DNA of 64,000 bases from Panicum virgatum (lineage: Eukaryota > Streptophyta > Magnoliopsida > Poales > Poaceae): contig NC_053141.1 of assembly GCF_016808335.1 (NCBI RefSeq), positions 23,356,640-23,420,639 on the forward strand, written 5' to 3'. The position numbers were made by a program, and so were the translations under genes. Below, piece after piece: positions 31,180 through 43,158 of the stretch (the stretch's first letter is position 1; each line of letters starts with the position of its first letter). The notes beneath the pieces are model-generated. The model saw only the letters and a list, made by a program, of their open reading frames with translations. It ran no database searches and had not been told where the DNA came from.

Positions 31180-32091
31180 TTGTTGGGACAGATGGAAGAG
31201 CTGCTGGTCGTTGACGCGCAGGGGCACGTGCACTCCGCCTGCCTGCACTGGGACGGGTTTCCCCGCCGTCTTTGGGAGCTTTTGAGTGCAGCCGGATACC
31301 TCCAGCCACCGGTTTACGATGGCCACGAGTTTGTGGAGGACGGAGTTCGTCGCTGCAGTGTGACGATGGTGATTCCACAGCACCCGCTCAACGGGTGGGA
31401 GCCGATCGTGACTCAGATGGTCGGTCACTACCTGTTGGACACCTGGGAGCTTACCGCCATGAGGGCGATGACCACCTTTTGCTCTTTGCGCCCTCTGGAG
31501 GTAGTTCTGACCGCGTTCGGGTTGTTCCCTGCACCTGACCCGGCAGACCCGCTTTGGCTCGACCGGATGGCACACGTGGACGTGGTCGCTACCCTTGACC
31601 CGGTCGGGGCACTTCGGATGACAGCGATGTGCTTGGACGGCCTCTACAGGCTTCACACTTACCAGAGTTACGCCGTCGCTCAGTTGGTGGACCACGCTCA
31701 GGCCTTGCACCTGGCAGTCCAGCTGAGAGATGGGCAGCTTCAGGAGGCTAGTACCGAGCTCGAGAGCAGGGCTACTCTTATCGCCCAGCTCCACGGCCAG
31801 GTTCACGAGCTTCAGGACACTGTGTCGGATCGTGACGCTACGATCAACTTCCTGGAGGACCAGTTTCACGACCTGCAGCTTGAGGTGGACGAGGCTCAGG
31901 GGCAGCTCCACGTGATACAGCACGCGCAGGATGCCCTTCACGCACCTCCCGACGAGATGCAGGTGGACGAGGAGGACGAGCCCCAGGAGATAGAGGGCGT
32001 TTCAGAGATGGACTCCGAGGACCAGGCGCCGCAGCCCGCACCGGTTGAGGTTCACACTCCCGCGGCGAGTGAGGCATCGGTCAACATGTAG
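31180..32091 (+). CDS. Extra ORF upstream of gag in element C (303 aa)
   Basis: This is an intact frame with codon use richer in G and C than gag-pol. The start used is position 31180, the first codon of the open frame; ATG at 31192 gives MEELLVVD and is the likelier start. Residues 1-160 look globular, with WDGFPRRLWELL, YDGHEFVEDGVRRC and VGHYLLDTWELTAM. Residues about 165-250 form a long coiled coil (many Gln, Leu, Asp and Glu in heptads). The tail (about 250-303) is strongly acidic and Pro-rich. No zinc finger, transmembrane or enzymatic motif is seen. Similar ORFs occur in other grass retroelements as hypothetical proteins, as far as I recall. Its position before gag means it would be the first ORF on the genomic RNA. 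The role is unknown; particle assembly or regulation are guesses. Confidence 0.7.
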   Translation: MLGQMEELLVVDAQGHVHSACLHWDGFPRRLWELLSAAGYLQPPVYDGHEFVEDGVRRCSVTMVIPQHPLNGWEPIVTQMVGHYLLDTWELTAMRAMTTFCSLRPLEVVLTAFGLFPAPDPADPLWLDRMAHVDVVATLDPVGALRMTAMCLDGLYRLHTYQSYAVAQLVDHAQALHLAVQLRDGQLQEASTELESRATLIAQLHGQVHELQDTVSDRDATINFLEDQFHDLQLEVDEAQGQLHVIQHAQDALHAPPDEMQVDEEDEPQEIEGVSEMDSEDQAPQPAPVEVHTPAASEASVNM

Positions 32092-32744
32092 ACTGAGGCG
32101 CTGTTTCTTAGCTTTTGTAGACTCCTCTTAGTGTGGCCTACTTTTGGATCATGGCTACTAGGCTAACTTAGAGTTGAGTAACCCCCTTAGTACTGATGTT
32201 AGGAGTGACCAAGTAGAAATGAGAGAACGATGGATGTAATGAACCCCTAATGCTACTAGTGTTAATTATCAGTGATCTGCAAAAAGCTGAAGGCAGCAGC
32301 TAGTTCGAATTTTTATCCTCTTTTCCTTTCTGATTTAGCTCTTGAGTTGAATACCAAAGTTGTTCCAAATTTCATCAGGAACCTGCTCGCAAAATTTCAG
32401 CCCAAACGGATTGGTATTGCAGGAGATAATCGCAAATTACAGAAGCTCTGTTTTCTGTGAAGCAGAAAAACCAGAGGAGGAGTAATTGAATTTTTCGACT
32501 AACCTACTTTGGAAATCTGACTTTGTGATGACTACCAAAGTTGTAGATCATGAAATTTCCTATCTCTTGTAAAAATTTCAAGTCCATATCATGTACCGAA
32601 CTCCAGTTATGAGCGTTTTCGTATCGCTGGTTTTGCTGCACAACCTGATTAAGCAACTTCCAGTATTTCCATGTCATTTGAGTTGTATATTCCATTTGAA
32701 ATGATGATAATGATGAGCCTAATGCAAAAGTACTCACATTTCAG
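32092..32744 (+). other. Spacer between the 303-aa ORF and gag-pol in element C
   Basis: This is 653 nt of AT-rich sequence without a supported ORF. It includes AAAGTTGTAGATCATG at about 32538, a motif also found in the leader and LTR. For gag-pol to be translated, splicing or internal entry is needed; no clear splice pair was assigned. Confidence 0.4.
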
Positions 32745-35700
32745 ATGGTTGGATCAACTCGAGGCACCCCTAGTGGTTTTGGAGCCGGAGGGAATGGCGA
32801 TCCACCTCCACCTCCTCCACCAGTGGGTATTGCTGAGGTTCTTGCCGCCCAGACGGAAATTCTGCGGCAGCTGGTTCAAGCTCAGCAGCAACCGCGGGGT
32901 GGGCATCATGCTCATCACGCACAAGAGGCGAGCTACCAAGATTTCCTCAGTACTCAGCCTCCGCTGTTCAATAAAGCGGATGAGCCTCTGGACGCTGACG
33001 CTTGGATTCGCACGATCGAGTCCAAGTTTTCTCTATTGACTACTCCTTGTTCCGAAGCGAACAAGACTCGCTATGCCGCGCAGCAGCTTCGCGGATCAGC
33101 TCGTATGTGGTGGGATCATTACCACGGGATGCTACCGGCTGATCATGTGGTGAATTGGAATGAATTCAAATTGGCTTTTCGAGATCATCATATTCCAGCT
33201 GGACTTCTTGACCGTAAGCTCAACGAGTTCTTGGCCTTGACTCAGGGCACTCGTACTGTGGTGCAGTATGCCCAAGTATTCCATCAATTGTGTCAGTATG
33301 CTGGACATCACGCGGATACCGACGCTAAGAAGCGTGAACGCTTCCGTCGGGGCCTTAGTACCAAGCTACAGGAGAGGCTAAATCTTGTCCGAGCAGACTC
33401 ATTCAATGAATTGGTGAATATGGCTATATCTCAGGAGGATCTGATTTCTGCACACCGCGCTGAAAAGAAGCGCAAGGCACCTGCTGGACCCTCGAGTGCC
33501 TCTGCACCGAGGTATCGTATTGTGCAAAATAACCCTCCCGCATCCTCTCAGAAGGCCCCTCAGCCAGGGCGTTGGATTATTAGGCCTCCTCAACAGCAGC
33601 AGCAGACTCGATTCGGGTTTCCTCAGCAAGCTCGATTTGCACCTCAGCAGCAGCAGAACAGCCTTAGGCCGAATACTCAGCCAGCCGCTCGCCCTGATAA
33701 CAATAACCGCTGTTTCCGATGCGGGAGTCCAGATCACTTTGCCAAGATGTGCCCCCAGGCGGGACAAACTCAAGGGCAGGCTTCTCGCAGGAACGATCAG
33801 AATAAGGGCAAGAGGCAAACCATTCAAGTCAGGCAGGGCCGACTTAACTTCACCAATCTTGCTGAACTTCCCGAGGGAGCACCAATCATGTCGGGTACAT
33901 TCTCTATAAACCATCACCCCGCAGTTATCTTATTCGATTCTGGTGCATCTCATAGCTTCATTAATTCTAAGTTTGGAGCAAAAGTTGGTTTAGATTTTTG
34001 CCACACCAAAGGCTCTTATATGATATCTACTCCTGGTGGTAAAATAGCATCCAACCAAATGGTTAGAACAGCACCGCTCAAGTTGGGTAGTAGAACGATT
34101 TCAACCGAGTTAATCCTATTACCACTAGAAGGAATTGATGTTATTTTGGGAATGGAATGGATGAAAAGACATGGGGTAGTGTTAGATATCACTTCCCGAG
34201 CTGTCGAAATAAATTCTCCAACTCATGGTCAATCGGTTCTATATTTACCTCATCACCAATGCAACAACTCTTGTGCCTATGCCATGAAAGATACTCGTCT
34301 CGAAGATATTCCGGTAGTCCGTGAATATGCAGATGTGTTTCCGGATGATTTACCTGGTATGCCGCCCGACCGGGATATCGAATTTATCATTGAACTTCAG
34401 CCTGGTACAGCCCCTATTTCAAAAAGGCCGTATCGAATGCCGCCCAAAGAATTAGCCGAATTAAAAATCCAGCTGCAAGAACTTCTGGACAAGGGTTTTA
34501 TTCGCCCAAGTGCTTCACCTTGGGGTTGCCCAGCATTGTTCGTAAAGAAGAAGGATGACAGTCTGAGGTTGTGTGTTGACTACCGGCCTCTCAATGCGGT
34601 GACCATCAAAAATAAATATCCACTTCCCCGCATTGATGTACTGTTTGATCAATTGGCTGGAGCAAAGATTTTCTCCAAGATTGATCTTCGTTCGGGTTAT
34701 CATCAAATTAAAATCCGGCCTTGCGATATTCCCAAGACCGCCTTCTCAACCCGATATGGTCTCTATGAATATTTGGTTATGTCTTTCGGTCTCACCAATG
34801 CTCCGGCTTATTTTATGTATCTCATGAACTCGGTATTTATGCCGGAACTTGACAAGTTTGTCGTTGTTTTTATTGACGACATTCTGATCTATTCCAAAGA
34901 TGAGGCGGAACATGAGCAACATCTGCGCATTGTTCTTCAACGTCTCAGAGATCATAAGCTGTACGCAAAATTCTCCAAGTGTGAATTCTGGCTGGACACA
35001 GTCAAATTTTTGGGTCACACTATATCTAGTGAAGGCATTTCAGTTGATCCCAGCAAAGTACAAGAAGTGATGGACTGGAAACCTCCTACTTCCGTTCATC
35101 AGATCCGCAGTTTTCTCGGCTTGGCGGGGTATTATCGCAGATTTATTCCGGACTTCTCCAGAATTGCTAAGCCCATGACAGAACTACTAAGGAAAGATGT
35201 CAAGTTTAAATGGAACACGAAGTGTGATGAAGCATTCCATACATTGAGAGCACATCTAACCACTGCACCAGTCTTGGCTCAACCTGACAACAATAAGCCA
35301 TACGACGTTTATTGTGATGCTTCAGGCACTGGTCTTGGTTGTGTTCTAATGCAAGACAATCGGGTGATAGCTTATGCTTCCCGAGCTCTTCGGCCGCACG
35401 AGCTGAATTATCCCACTCATGATCTGGAACTAGCCGCCGTTATTCATGCTCTCAAGCTTTGGAGACATTATCTTATGGGCACTCATTGCAATATCTATAC
35501 CGACCATAAGAGTCTCAAATACATTTTCACTCAAAGTGAGCTGAATATGAGGCAACGAAGATGGCTGGAATTAATCAAAGATTATGATCTGGAGGTTCAT
35601 TATCATCCGGGCAAGGCGAATGTTGTAGCCGATGCGCTCAGTCGCAAGGTTCACTGCAATTGCCTATCAATGGAGTCATATAATGACACATTGTGTGCTG

Positions 35701-37274
35701 AAATGCAAAGGCTGAAATTAGAGATCATCCCTCAAGGTTCTTTGAATCATATTTCGGTGGAACCAACACTCTATGACCAGGTCATCATGGCACAATTACA
35801 CGACAAAAGTGTTGGTATCATCAAGCAGCAAGTAGTAGAAGGTGAAAATAAATATAAGTGTTTCCGAGTGGACCATAAAGGAATTTTGTGGTTCGAGGAT
35901 CGCCTAGTCGTTCCCAAAAATCCTGATTTGCGGAAACAAATCCTAGACGAAGCACATCTCTCTAAATTTTCTATTCATCCGGGTAGCACCAAGATGTACC
36001 AAGATCTCAGACAAAATTTTTGGTGGACTCGCATGAAGAGAGAGATTGCCAAATATGTCGCAGAATGTGACACCTGCCAGAGAGTGAAAGCTAGTCACTT
36101 GAAAGTTGCTGGAACTCTCCAACCTCTACCAATTCCGTCTTGGAAATGGGAAGATATCAGCATGGATTTCATCGTGGGCTTACCAAATACTTCTCAGCAC
36201 CATAATTCCATTTGGGTCATTGTTGATAGGCTCACAAAGACTGCTCATTTTATTCCAGTGCATACTGAATATCGAGCCAAGAAATATGCTGAGATCTATA
36301 TTGATCGAATTGTCTGCCTACACGGTATACCCAAAACAATTATATCGGATCGTGGTCCTCAGTTTGTGGCAAGGTTTTGGGAGCAACTCCAAGAGGCTCT
36401 CGGAACTAAATTAATTCGAAGCTCAGCTTACCATCCACAGACTGACGGGCAGACCGAAAGGGTTAATCAAATTCTTGAAGATATGCTTCGAGCATGTGTC
36501 ATCCATTATGACAAGAACTGGGATAATTGTTTATCCTTGGCGGAGTTTTCTTATAACAACAGCTATCAGGCCAGTCTGAAGATGGCACCCTTCGAGGCCT
36601 TGTATGGTCGACGGTGTCGAACTCCTTTGAGTTGGTCTCAGACTGGGGAACGTCAAATATTTGGACCCGAATTAGTGGTCGAGGCTGAGGAGAAAGTCAA
36701 AATAGTACAAGCTAATCTCCGAGCAGCTCAGTCCCGGCAAAAGAGTTATTTCGATAAAAGAAGGGATCCTTTGAAATTCATGGTGGGTAACCACGTCTAT
36801 TTACGAGTGTCTCCAACTCGAGGCGTTCAACGTTTCGGAGTCAGGGGTAAGCTCGCACCTCGCTATGTCGGGCCTTATGAAATCATTGAAGAATGTGGAC
36901 CCGTGGCTTATCGTTTGCGACTTCCTTCACGACTTGCTGCCATCCACGATGTCTTCCACATATCCCAACTCAAGAAATGTGTTCGAGTTCCTACGGAAAT
37001 CATTGATCAACAGGAAATTTTAGTGGAGCCCGATCTCTCATATACCGAGTATCCACTCAGAATTCTGGATCACAAAGAGAGAGGTACTCGTCGAAAGGTG
37101 GTAAAAATGTATAAAATTCAGTGGTCTCATCACACTGAAGAAGAAGCCACCTGGGAGACGGAGGATTATCTTAATCGACATTATCCGGGTTTCATTAGCT
37201 CCACCTCAGGTATATCATTTTTTTTTCCCCCGCCTCAATTCAATCATCCAATCTCGGGACGAGATTCTTTTTAA
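32745..37274 (+). CDS. gag-pol: gag-pol polyprotein of element C (1509 aa), chromovirus
   Basis: There is one open frame. Gag capsid occupies residues about 60-250 and a zinc knuckle CX2CX4HX4C has C323, C326, H331 and C336. The protease has motif LFDSGASHS with D398. RT runs from about 570 to 760 with [10 protein letters not shown] and the catalytic FIDD (D711, D712). RNase H includes CDASGTGLG (D858) and YTDHKSLKY. Integrase has an HHCC zinc region (about 1077-1110) and catalytic D1141, D1202 and E1238 (35 residues between the last two). A chromodomain-like tail (about 1433-1485; [29 protein letters not shown]) ends it; such tails guide integration to heterochromatin. All catalytic residues are present, so the protein may be functional. 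Gag and pol lie in one frame, as usual in Tekay elements. Confidence 0.95.
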   Translation: MVGSTRGTPSGFGAGGNGDPPPPPPPVGIAEVLAAQTEILRQLVQAQQQPRGGHHAHHAQEASYQDFLSTQPPLFNKADEPLDADAWIRTIESKFSLLTTPCSEANKTRYAAQQLRGSARMWWDHYHGMLPADHVVNWNEFKLAFRDHHIPAGLLDRKLNEFLALTQGTRTVVQYAQVFHQLCQYAGHHADTDAKKRERFRRGLSTKLQERLNLVRADSFNELVNMAISQEDLISAHRAEKKRKAPAGPSSASAPRYRIVQNNPPASSQKAPQPGRWIIRPPQQQQQTRFGFPQQARFAPQQQQNSLRPNTQPAARPDNNNRCFRCGSPDHFAKMCPQAGQTQGQASRRNDQNKGKRQTIQVRQGRLNFTNLAELPEGAPIMSGTFSINHHPAVILFDSGASHSFINSKFGAKVGLDFCHTKGSYMISTPGGKIASNQMVRTAPLKLGSRTISTELILLPLEGIDVILGMEWMKRHGVVLDITSRAVEINSPTHGQSVLYLPHHQCNNSCAYAMKDTRLEDIPVVREYADVFPDDLPGMPPDRDIEFIIELQPGTAPISKRPYRMPPKELAELKIQLQELLDKGFIRPSASPWGCPALFVKKKDDSLRLCVDYRPLNAVTIKNKYPLPRIDVLFDQLAGAKIFSKIDLRSGYHQIKIRPCDIPKTAFSTRYGLYEYLVMSFGLTNAPAYFMYLMNSVFMPELDKFVVVFIDDILIYSKDEAEHEQHLRIVLQRLRDHKLYAKFSKCEFWLDTVKFLGHTISSEGISVDPSKVQEVMDWKPPTSVHQIRSFLGLAGYYRRFIPDFSRIAKPMTELLRKDVKFKWNTKCDEAFHTLRAHLTTAPVLAQPDNNKPYDVYCDASGTGLGCVLMQDNRVIAYASRALRPHELNYPTHDLELAAVIHALKLWRHYLMGTHCNIYTDHKSLKYIFTQSELNMRQRRWLELIKDYDLEVHYHPGKANVVADALSRKVHCNCLSMESYNDTLCAEMQRLKLEIIPQGSLNHISVEPTLYDQVIMAQLHDKSVGIIKQQVVEGENKYKCFRVDHKGILWFEDRLVVPKNPDLRKQILDEAHLSKFSIHPGSTKMYQDLRQNFWWTRMKREIAKYVAECDTCQRVKASHLKVAGTLQPLPIPSWKWEDISMDFIVGLPNTSQHHNSIWVIVDRLTKTAHFIPVHTEYRAKKYAEIYIDRIVCLHGIPKTIISDRGPQFVARFWEQLQEALGTKLIRSSAYHPQTDGQTERVNQILEDMLRACVIHYDKNWDNCLSLAEFSYNNSYQASLKMAPFEALYGRRCRTPLSWSQTGERQIFGPELVVEAEEKVKIVQANLRAAQSRQKSYFDKRRDPLKFMVGNHVYLRVSPTRGVQRFGVRGKLAPRYVGPYEIIEECGPVAYRLRLPSRLAAIHDVFHISQLKKCVRVPTEIIDQQEILVEPDLSYTEYPLRILDHKERGTRRKVVKMYKIQWSHHTEEEATWETEDYLNRHYPGFISSTSGISFFFPPPQFNHPISGRDSF

Positions 37275-37284
37275 GGGGGGTAGG
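37273..37284 (+). other. Polypurine tract of element C
   Basis: AAGGGGGGTAGG sits one base before the 3' LTR. It primes plus-strand DNA synthesis in LTR retrotransposons. Confidence 0.85.
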
Positions 37285-37285
37285 T

Positions 37286-40200
37286 TGTGACACCTCAGGT
37301 GTCAGTACCTTTAAATCCAATCAATGTACCTTAGTTAAAGTTAAAAGAAAAATTTGAGAAATTAATTGAAAGAGAAAGGATCAAATAAAAGACAAATCAT
37401 ACAAAAGAAATTAAAGGAAAAAAAAAAGGAGTGAAAAGCTACTCAAAATTTAATTCAAAAATGTGCACAAATTTTTTGTTGGCTCATGAGAGGTGTTTCA
37501 ATTGACATGTGCTCAATTGAACTTCAGCCAAATTCAAGTCAAAAACTGAATAAAACTCAAGCCCTTTTGTGTAAATATGTAAATGTACCAATAGTTCAAA
37601 ATGTGAGTTTCAAACGAAAATTTGCATAACACAAAAGTTGTAGATCTTGAAAAGTTATGCAAAAATGGTATTCAACACTTTTCCATTTGAGCCCTCTAAT
37701 TAGGAGAAAATTTTAGTTTACCGAGAGGTCCCTGGAAATTTCAGAAATCACAAAAGAGCCCCCATCTCCATCTCTCTCTCTCCCGGTGCTCTGTTTTCCC
37801 GCCGCCCGCCGTACGCCGCCGGTGGACTTCGTCCACCGCGCGCCCACGGCCAAATGGACCCGGGGAAACCGTTTAACGCCACCTGGCCCGCCCCTTGGCA
37901 CCTCCTCGCGCGCACACGCGTCTCAGACCCCTTCCCGAGCCGCCACGATACCCCCGGCCGGCGCAGCGCCGCTGCAGCTCCGCCCGCTCGCCGTCGACTC
38001 GCCCAGGCCGAATCGACCGCCCCCAGTCACTCCTTTCCCCACCCAGGAGCTCTGTGGCCTATAAAGACCCCCAAAACCCCCGCAGTCGCGCCCCTTCTCC
38101 CCTTCTTCCTCCTCCCGCCGCTCCGCCATGGCCGCCGAGATCCAGCTCGCGCGGACCGGCTAGCCCAGCCCCACATTGCCCCCTCCGACCACCGCAATAG
38201 CTTCACCACCTCCCAGTTACGCTCCACGCGCGCGGAATCGAGCCCAAACCCCCTTCCGACGCCGTTCCCCTTTTGCGCCGCCGCCGGCGAGCTCGGGCTC
38301 ACCGCGGACCGGCCAGCTCCGGGGAAGACCGAGCCCGATAGCTACCCCAGAAGCATCCACGAGCTCACGCGGTGCTCGTGCGCGCCTTGTTCCCCTACCC
38401 CGAGCCCTCCTTCGCCTCCAGCGCCGGCGAACCGAACAACCGACCCGCCATCAACGCCGACGAGCTTGAACCTGTGCTCCAATCGCTCGAACGTCGACCA
38501 GGGTAGGTGTTCCTCGATCCTTTCTCCCCCACGCGCCTCCCCGTGGCAGCCCCGGTAAGCCCTGCACCGCAGAACACCACCGGCAAGATGCCACGGCGGA
38601 GAAGGCCGGCGAAGGACCCGGTTGTAATTTCTTTTTTTCGTTCAAGGGTGTCTCTGCAAGTTTTACAGTGTATACCAGTGAACTTCTAAAATGCAAAACA
38701 AATCACAGAAAAATCGGAAAAATGCAAACTCAACTGATCTGGAATCCTTGTAACAAAATCTACAAATTTTGTAACATTCACATTTGCAGAAACTCAACCG
38801 AATTTAATCTATGGAAAAGATTGAGAAAATCACCTTATGCATGTTCATGAAGTTCTGCTCATCAGATGACCTTGATTTTTGGATATGTTATAACTAATGG
38901 GATGCCAAGATCACAGTAAAAAGATGACACCAAACCAAAACAGTTATCAGGTTAGAACAATCAAGATTCTCTAATCTGTTGTTAGCAATCTCGATTTAAT
39001 TCTGGAAAATATGTGCATGAACTTGCTTTGAAAATTTTACTACAGCCTTGTGCCACTGAATTCCTGCAAATCTCTAAATTTCAAATTTATTAGAGTTCAT
39101 TTGCTGTATACCATGATTTATGCTTGTTTAATCAACTTAATTCCTCATATATAGTTCTTATGCTTAGAAAAATCCATGTTTATTTCTGGAGTCTCTTTTT
39201 AGCTCTTTGTTCCTGTCTAAAAATTTTGAGCTGCAGTTACAGAGTTTTGCCTTGGTGAATAATCATGCTTAACATCTTAGGGCTAGATTTACTATTTTTG
39301 TTCTGAGTAATCTGCAATGTTTCTGGTCATTATTTTTGGGCATGATCTTGTTTAGAGTATGTTCTACCTGTGATAAAAAGTTCAGATGCAATACTGGTCA
39401 GATGCATCTTGAGAAATTCATGCAAACTCATGTTAAATTAACTGAATAACTAATTTATCATAGTGAGTTAAATCTTGAAAAATTTTCTGGAGTATGTTTA
39501 ACTCAGGACTAGTCTCTGGTAAAAATTTGAGAAGCAAATCTTTAGTAAAACTTTCTGTAGATTTAATCTTTGTTAATGGCTTGCCGTTTTTAATCTTTTT
39601 ATCACCTCTGCTATATAAGTGTATAAAATCTGGAAAAATTTCAGTACTGAGTTTATGCTTTGAAGTTGCTTGCATAAAATTTGTAGCATCAGAATCCATG
39701 TGGAACATTCTGTACAAAAATATGAAGTAACTAGAGTAATCCATTTGCATGATTAGTTATAGTTTTTGCTTTATGGTTAAATGTTGAAATCTATACCATA
39801 ATTACTTATTTTGAATCTGAGTTACTTTAGTGTTCATCACTAGCTCTTTAGTAGTTGTGATGTTAAGAAATAATGAAAGCATGTTATGTGTTGAAATTAA
39901 AAATGAAAACCCAAAACCCCACTCATTCATGAAAAACTATAGTTATGCTTACTACTCTATAAACGATTGCCCATGCAATGAAATGTGAAATCGGCACTAA
40001 AATAACTTACGTGGACTACAACTTTATCGTGAAAGAAAGAAATTGTTATCCATGAATAACTCATAATCTTGCATTGCATATAGAAACGGTTAATCTCGCG
40101 GACGGAGACTACGAACTGGTGCCCGCGGACTCTCGTGCGGAGCAGGAGATTAATCTGAACTGTACTAACTTGTCTCAAGACCTGGGCCAAGCCCCCGAAG

Positions 40201-41674
40201 TTTTTCTGCCTGACAGTGCCCAAGAAGGCAAGCCCCGAAGCATAATCCCACTATTTTCCGAATTATCATTCAGCTATCTATTTATTAATGTACTGTAATA
40301 TTTTGTTTTTCTGCATTTAAGTTTTCTAGGCGTTGATCGAAAACCATAGATGCATGATCCCTAGGAACCTATGTTGATACCGGATCTTTTTATCGACTAG
40401 TTGCCATGCTAAATAGGTACGGTAGAAGTCGAGTGGTTTCCTGCCTCTCGCGAGCAAATAGGAATTGTACTGACTTTAATTCCTGTTGAAATGTAAGGAC
40501 AACGGGCGGGGTTGTGTAGTGGTGATACCCCGCTGGTATAGTCAAAAATGGCTAAGGTCGTGGTGTGTGGCTCATTTCGTTAAGCGTTTGAAAGTACTAG
40601 CCACATACCGAGAAATATGGTAATCGGTAAGCTTAAGTACCTGATTGGACCGGCGAGTGGAACGACCATTCACCCTCTTGGTAGAAGTAGGGTTTATGTT
40701 TTTGTCGCGACGTACGGGTGCAGAGTGGTCGGACTCTGTAGTCGGGGAGGGTGACCCGGATCCACGGACTGGAAAGAAAGGGGAAAAGTAGCGTGGGCGG
40801 GAGCGAAGTCAATCCCCATGCGTGTGGTCTAGGTTCCCCTGGCCAGGTTGAAATTCGATTCGGAATCGTCCGCCTCTCACGGCATGAGATTGCTTAATAA
40901 TTTCGGTCACATAGAGTAACAAGTGGAACAGGATGATGATAATATTGCTGGTTGATTAAATGGTTGCTCTACCATGTTTGAGTAGAGTTAGTTGCAAATT
41001 TAGAATGGTTAATTCCACTAGAATCTGGCTAAGTAAAACCTGAAAGTAAGGATCAACACTTAGCGGCATTTTTGGCAAACAAACCCTACCAACCAAAAAG
41101 CCTTGCATGTCTAGTTATCGGACTATGTTATATCCGGAGACGGGTCAGTCTTGCTGAGTATTAGTATACTCAGCCTTGCTTGTGGCACTGTTTTTCAGGT
41201 ACTAACTTTGAAGATCTGTTTGCGAGTCTTACTTGGCCTTGTACTCTGCCTCCGGGTTGGTCGGTTGAGTGGGATGGCCCTTCAGCTAGTGCTAATCACC
41301 CTCCCGCTGAGTGACGCATTCGTACGGGCTCTACCGATGCGTCACGTTATTTCGTTAGTTATCCTTTAATGCTTCCGCTGAACATGAGACTTAAATAATT
41401 GAGTAGTTGGAACTCCGTAGTACGGTGCTACTCTGAACATGGTTTGTAATAAATTTTTCTTTCCGCTGCAAATCACTCTGAGATGTATGAAATGGTTTGT
41501 GTTGTAATCTCTGGGCTCACCTTCGTGTGAGTGTTGTCTGCTGATCCTGGAATAGCGTGGCTTTTGTCGAGGCTTCACTCGAGGAACTACCGGTGAGTGC
41601 GAAATTGGGTCAGAGTTGCTTAGCAACGAAGATCAGTGCACCCGGGCCCAGTAGTTTTGGGTGGTTCCGCCACA
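37286..41674 (+). repeat. 3' LTR of element C (4389 bp)
   Basis: It is nearly identical to the 5' LTR. Differences seen are one G missing before the A-run near 37417, A to T near 37470, G to A at about 38693, and C to T at about 39030. The LTR-internal ORF exons are at 40084-40227 and 41199-41314 and look unchanged. The TSD CGAAC follows at 41675-41679. Confidence 0.95.
40084..41314 (+). CDS. LTR-internal spliced ORF of element C, 3' LTR copy
   Basis: This is the second copy of the exon 2 and exon 3 pair described for the 5' LTR (exons 40084-40227 and 41199-41314, GC-AG intron between). It is the same length with the same splice sites and stop codon. Because this copy has its own TATA box upstream and AATAAA downstream (41448-41453), it could be transcribed independently of the element. 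Confidence 0.45.
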
Positions 41675-41679
41675 CGAAC

Positions 41680-42630
41680 ATGGAGGATTACTAGGGCTCG
41701 AACAGGGCTGTCACCACCTGCTGGCTACCCCTACAAACCATGGGACTATCAGACAACGGAGTGGTATAGTGCAGCCTAGACACCACGTCTACGTCTTTCC
41801 CTACTAATCTTAGCCCTGGCCAAGACTACCCTTTTCTATCCGGGGTCTTAAGCTAAGATCAAATGTTACTCGCTAGCATACATATCAAGTAATATAAGGC
41901 AGATATGATAACTGGCGATCTAAACTCTAATTCTAAATAAGCAAAGAAAGTCTCGAACACTTACAACCGAATAAGCATCCATCGAGCTACAAGCGAAGAA
42001 GAGTGCCGACAGACCCGTCACTTCCCCGACTCCTCCTCACTCTCCTACTCTTCTTCTACACCTCCTAGTCTACCTAAGCATCTAGGATGAAGGCCTCAAG
42101 CTCCAAGGGAGAAGGTGAGTTGAGTTGAGTGTGTTGTGTTGTGTGTTTCATGGCCGAGGGAGGAGGGAGCCATGGCCGAGGGAGACGTCTTCTGTAGCTG
42201 ATCCTTGGTGAACCGACTTAAGCATCCAAAGAGCTTCGTCCACGTGGCAAGTTTAAAGTGGTGGGGCCCACGGGCAGGTCGGCCGGCCTCCCAGTGGGCC
42301 CACCGACCTTCCCTTTTGGTCCATGGGTTCCTTCCTGGGCCCACTTGTCATTGGCACGGCTATTAGCTTTTGTCATTTTGGTTTCTTGCTCTGGTGGGCC
42401 CTCTACTCCATATTCTAACATGTGTCGCGTCCTGATTCGCTGGAACATTGTGTCTTGGATTAAACCACACCATTATACTACAAAATCAGCTAGAAATCAC
42501 CTGCACACATTCTAGAACATCGTCTGTGGAATTCATTAGTAAATAAATCTATCCTAGCATTTATTCCACATTATGATTCATTTTTGTGCAGGAGTTGATG
42601 GTCAAAATAGGTCGTTAGTGACCATCAACA
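41680..42630 (-). repeat. LTR2 of element B, right piece
   Basis: It continues B's LTR after the insertion of C and ends ACCATCAACA. In place of the TATA-bearing stretch of G it has a GTTGAGTTGAGTGTGTTGTG run and a duplicated GCCGAGGGAG block (about 42120-42180), so the TATA box is missing here as well. An AGGTCGGCCGGCCT palindrome lies at about 42276-42289. Confidence 0.85.
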
Positions 42631-43158
42631 AGACCCCCCACACATGGCCCTTTGCTCGTCCCGAGTAAAGGTCAGGACTGAGGTGCAACGGAAACTTCCT
42701 GATAGAACATCCTGCACAAAAGTTATTCCATACCTTGCTCTTGCTTGTGAACTTGAATGTGTCTACCATGATATCTTGAGTTGTTGAAGAATGGAATGAT
42801 CTTGGCTTCAAGTGTCATCCTGTCATGCTACCAGACTTGGGGAATTTTTGAAAGAATTTTTGCAGAAAAAGATGTTCATGGTCTTACTCTCTTCCATGGG
42901 TCTCTTAGAGTCGCTCATAGATTCTTACCAGAACTTATCCCCTATTTTACCTCACCGGCTTTGATGGTATATGTGGAGTTTTGACGGATGGGGTAGAATG
43001 GCATCTGCTTGACTCAAATCTTTTGCAAGGTCAAAAAATTGGATCCACAGGTTGATACTTATATTTACGAACTGATTAGGATAGTGTGTAGATAAACACA
43101 TGCTCCTTTTCATGTCTGACTTTATTTGCTGGGTCATGCTTCTTTAGCATGCCATCTT
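42631..43158 (-). other. Start of a second internal region of element B, truncated
   Basis: It is homologous to 14632-15160: polypurine tract, hairpin (42650-42670), and the same sequence up to the motif GTCATGC...GCATGCCATCTT. The homology stops at about 43158, where the copy at 15161 continues into (CT)n. After that, element D resumes in RNase H. Confidence 0.8.

Larger units (their letters stand above)
25403..41674 (+). mobile_element. Element C: apparently intact Tekay-lineage chromovirus, 16.3 kb, TSD CGAAC
   Basis: Two LTRs of 4390 and 4389 bp begin TGTGACACC and end CGCCACA. CGAAC flanks both ends (25398-25402, 41675-41679). The order is PBS (29795-29806), 303-aa ORF, gag-pol of 1509 codons without stops, polypurine tract (37273-37284) and 3' LTR. 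I found only four differences between the LTRs (three substitutions, one 1-bp indel), so the insertion is recent; with usual grass rates this would be some tens of thousands of years (inference). The C-terminal chromodomain-like tail of integrase places it in the chromoviruses. It is inserted in B's right LTR. Confidence 0.95.
13774..43158 (-). mobile_element. Element B: decayed Athila retrotransposon, LTR-internal-LTR-partial internal
   Basis: The structure on the plus strand is LTR1 (13774-14631), internal region (14632-25102), LTR2 (25103-25402 plus 41680-42630, split by C) and 528 bp of a second internal region (42631-43158) that breaks off at a GCATGCC motif. The second internal start shows that B was once a tandem (LTR shared by two internals) and has lost its right part together with a little of D. 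Sense is minus: the PBS lies next to LTR2, and gag, protease, RT, RNase H, integrase and the extra ORF follow leftward. No TSD can be matched because the right end is lost. Confidence 0.8.

Noticed and set aside
25403..41674. The two 4.4-kb identical stretches as a segmental duplication of host DNA
   Set aside because: They have TG...CA ends, PBS and polypurine tract next to them, and a TSD outside. They are LTRs.
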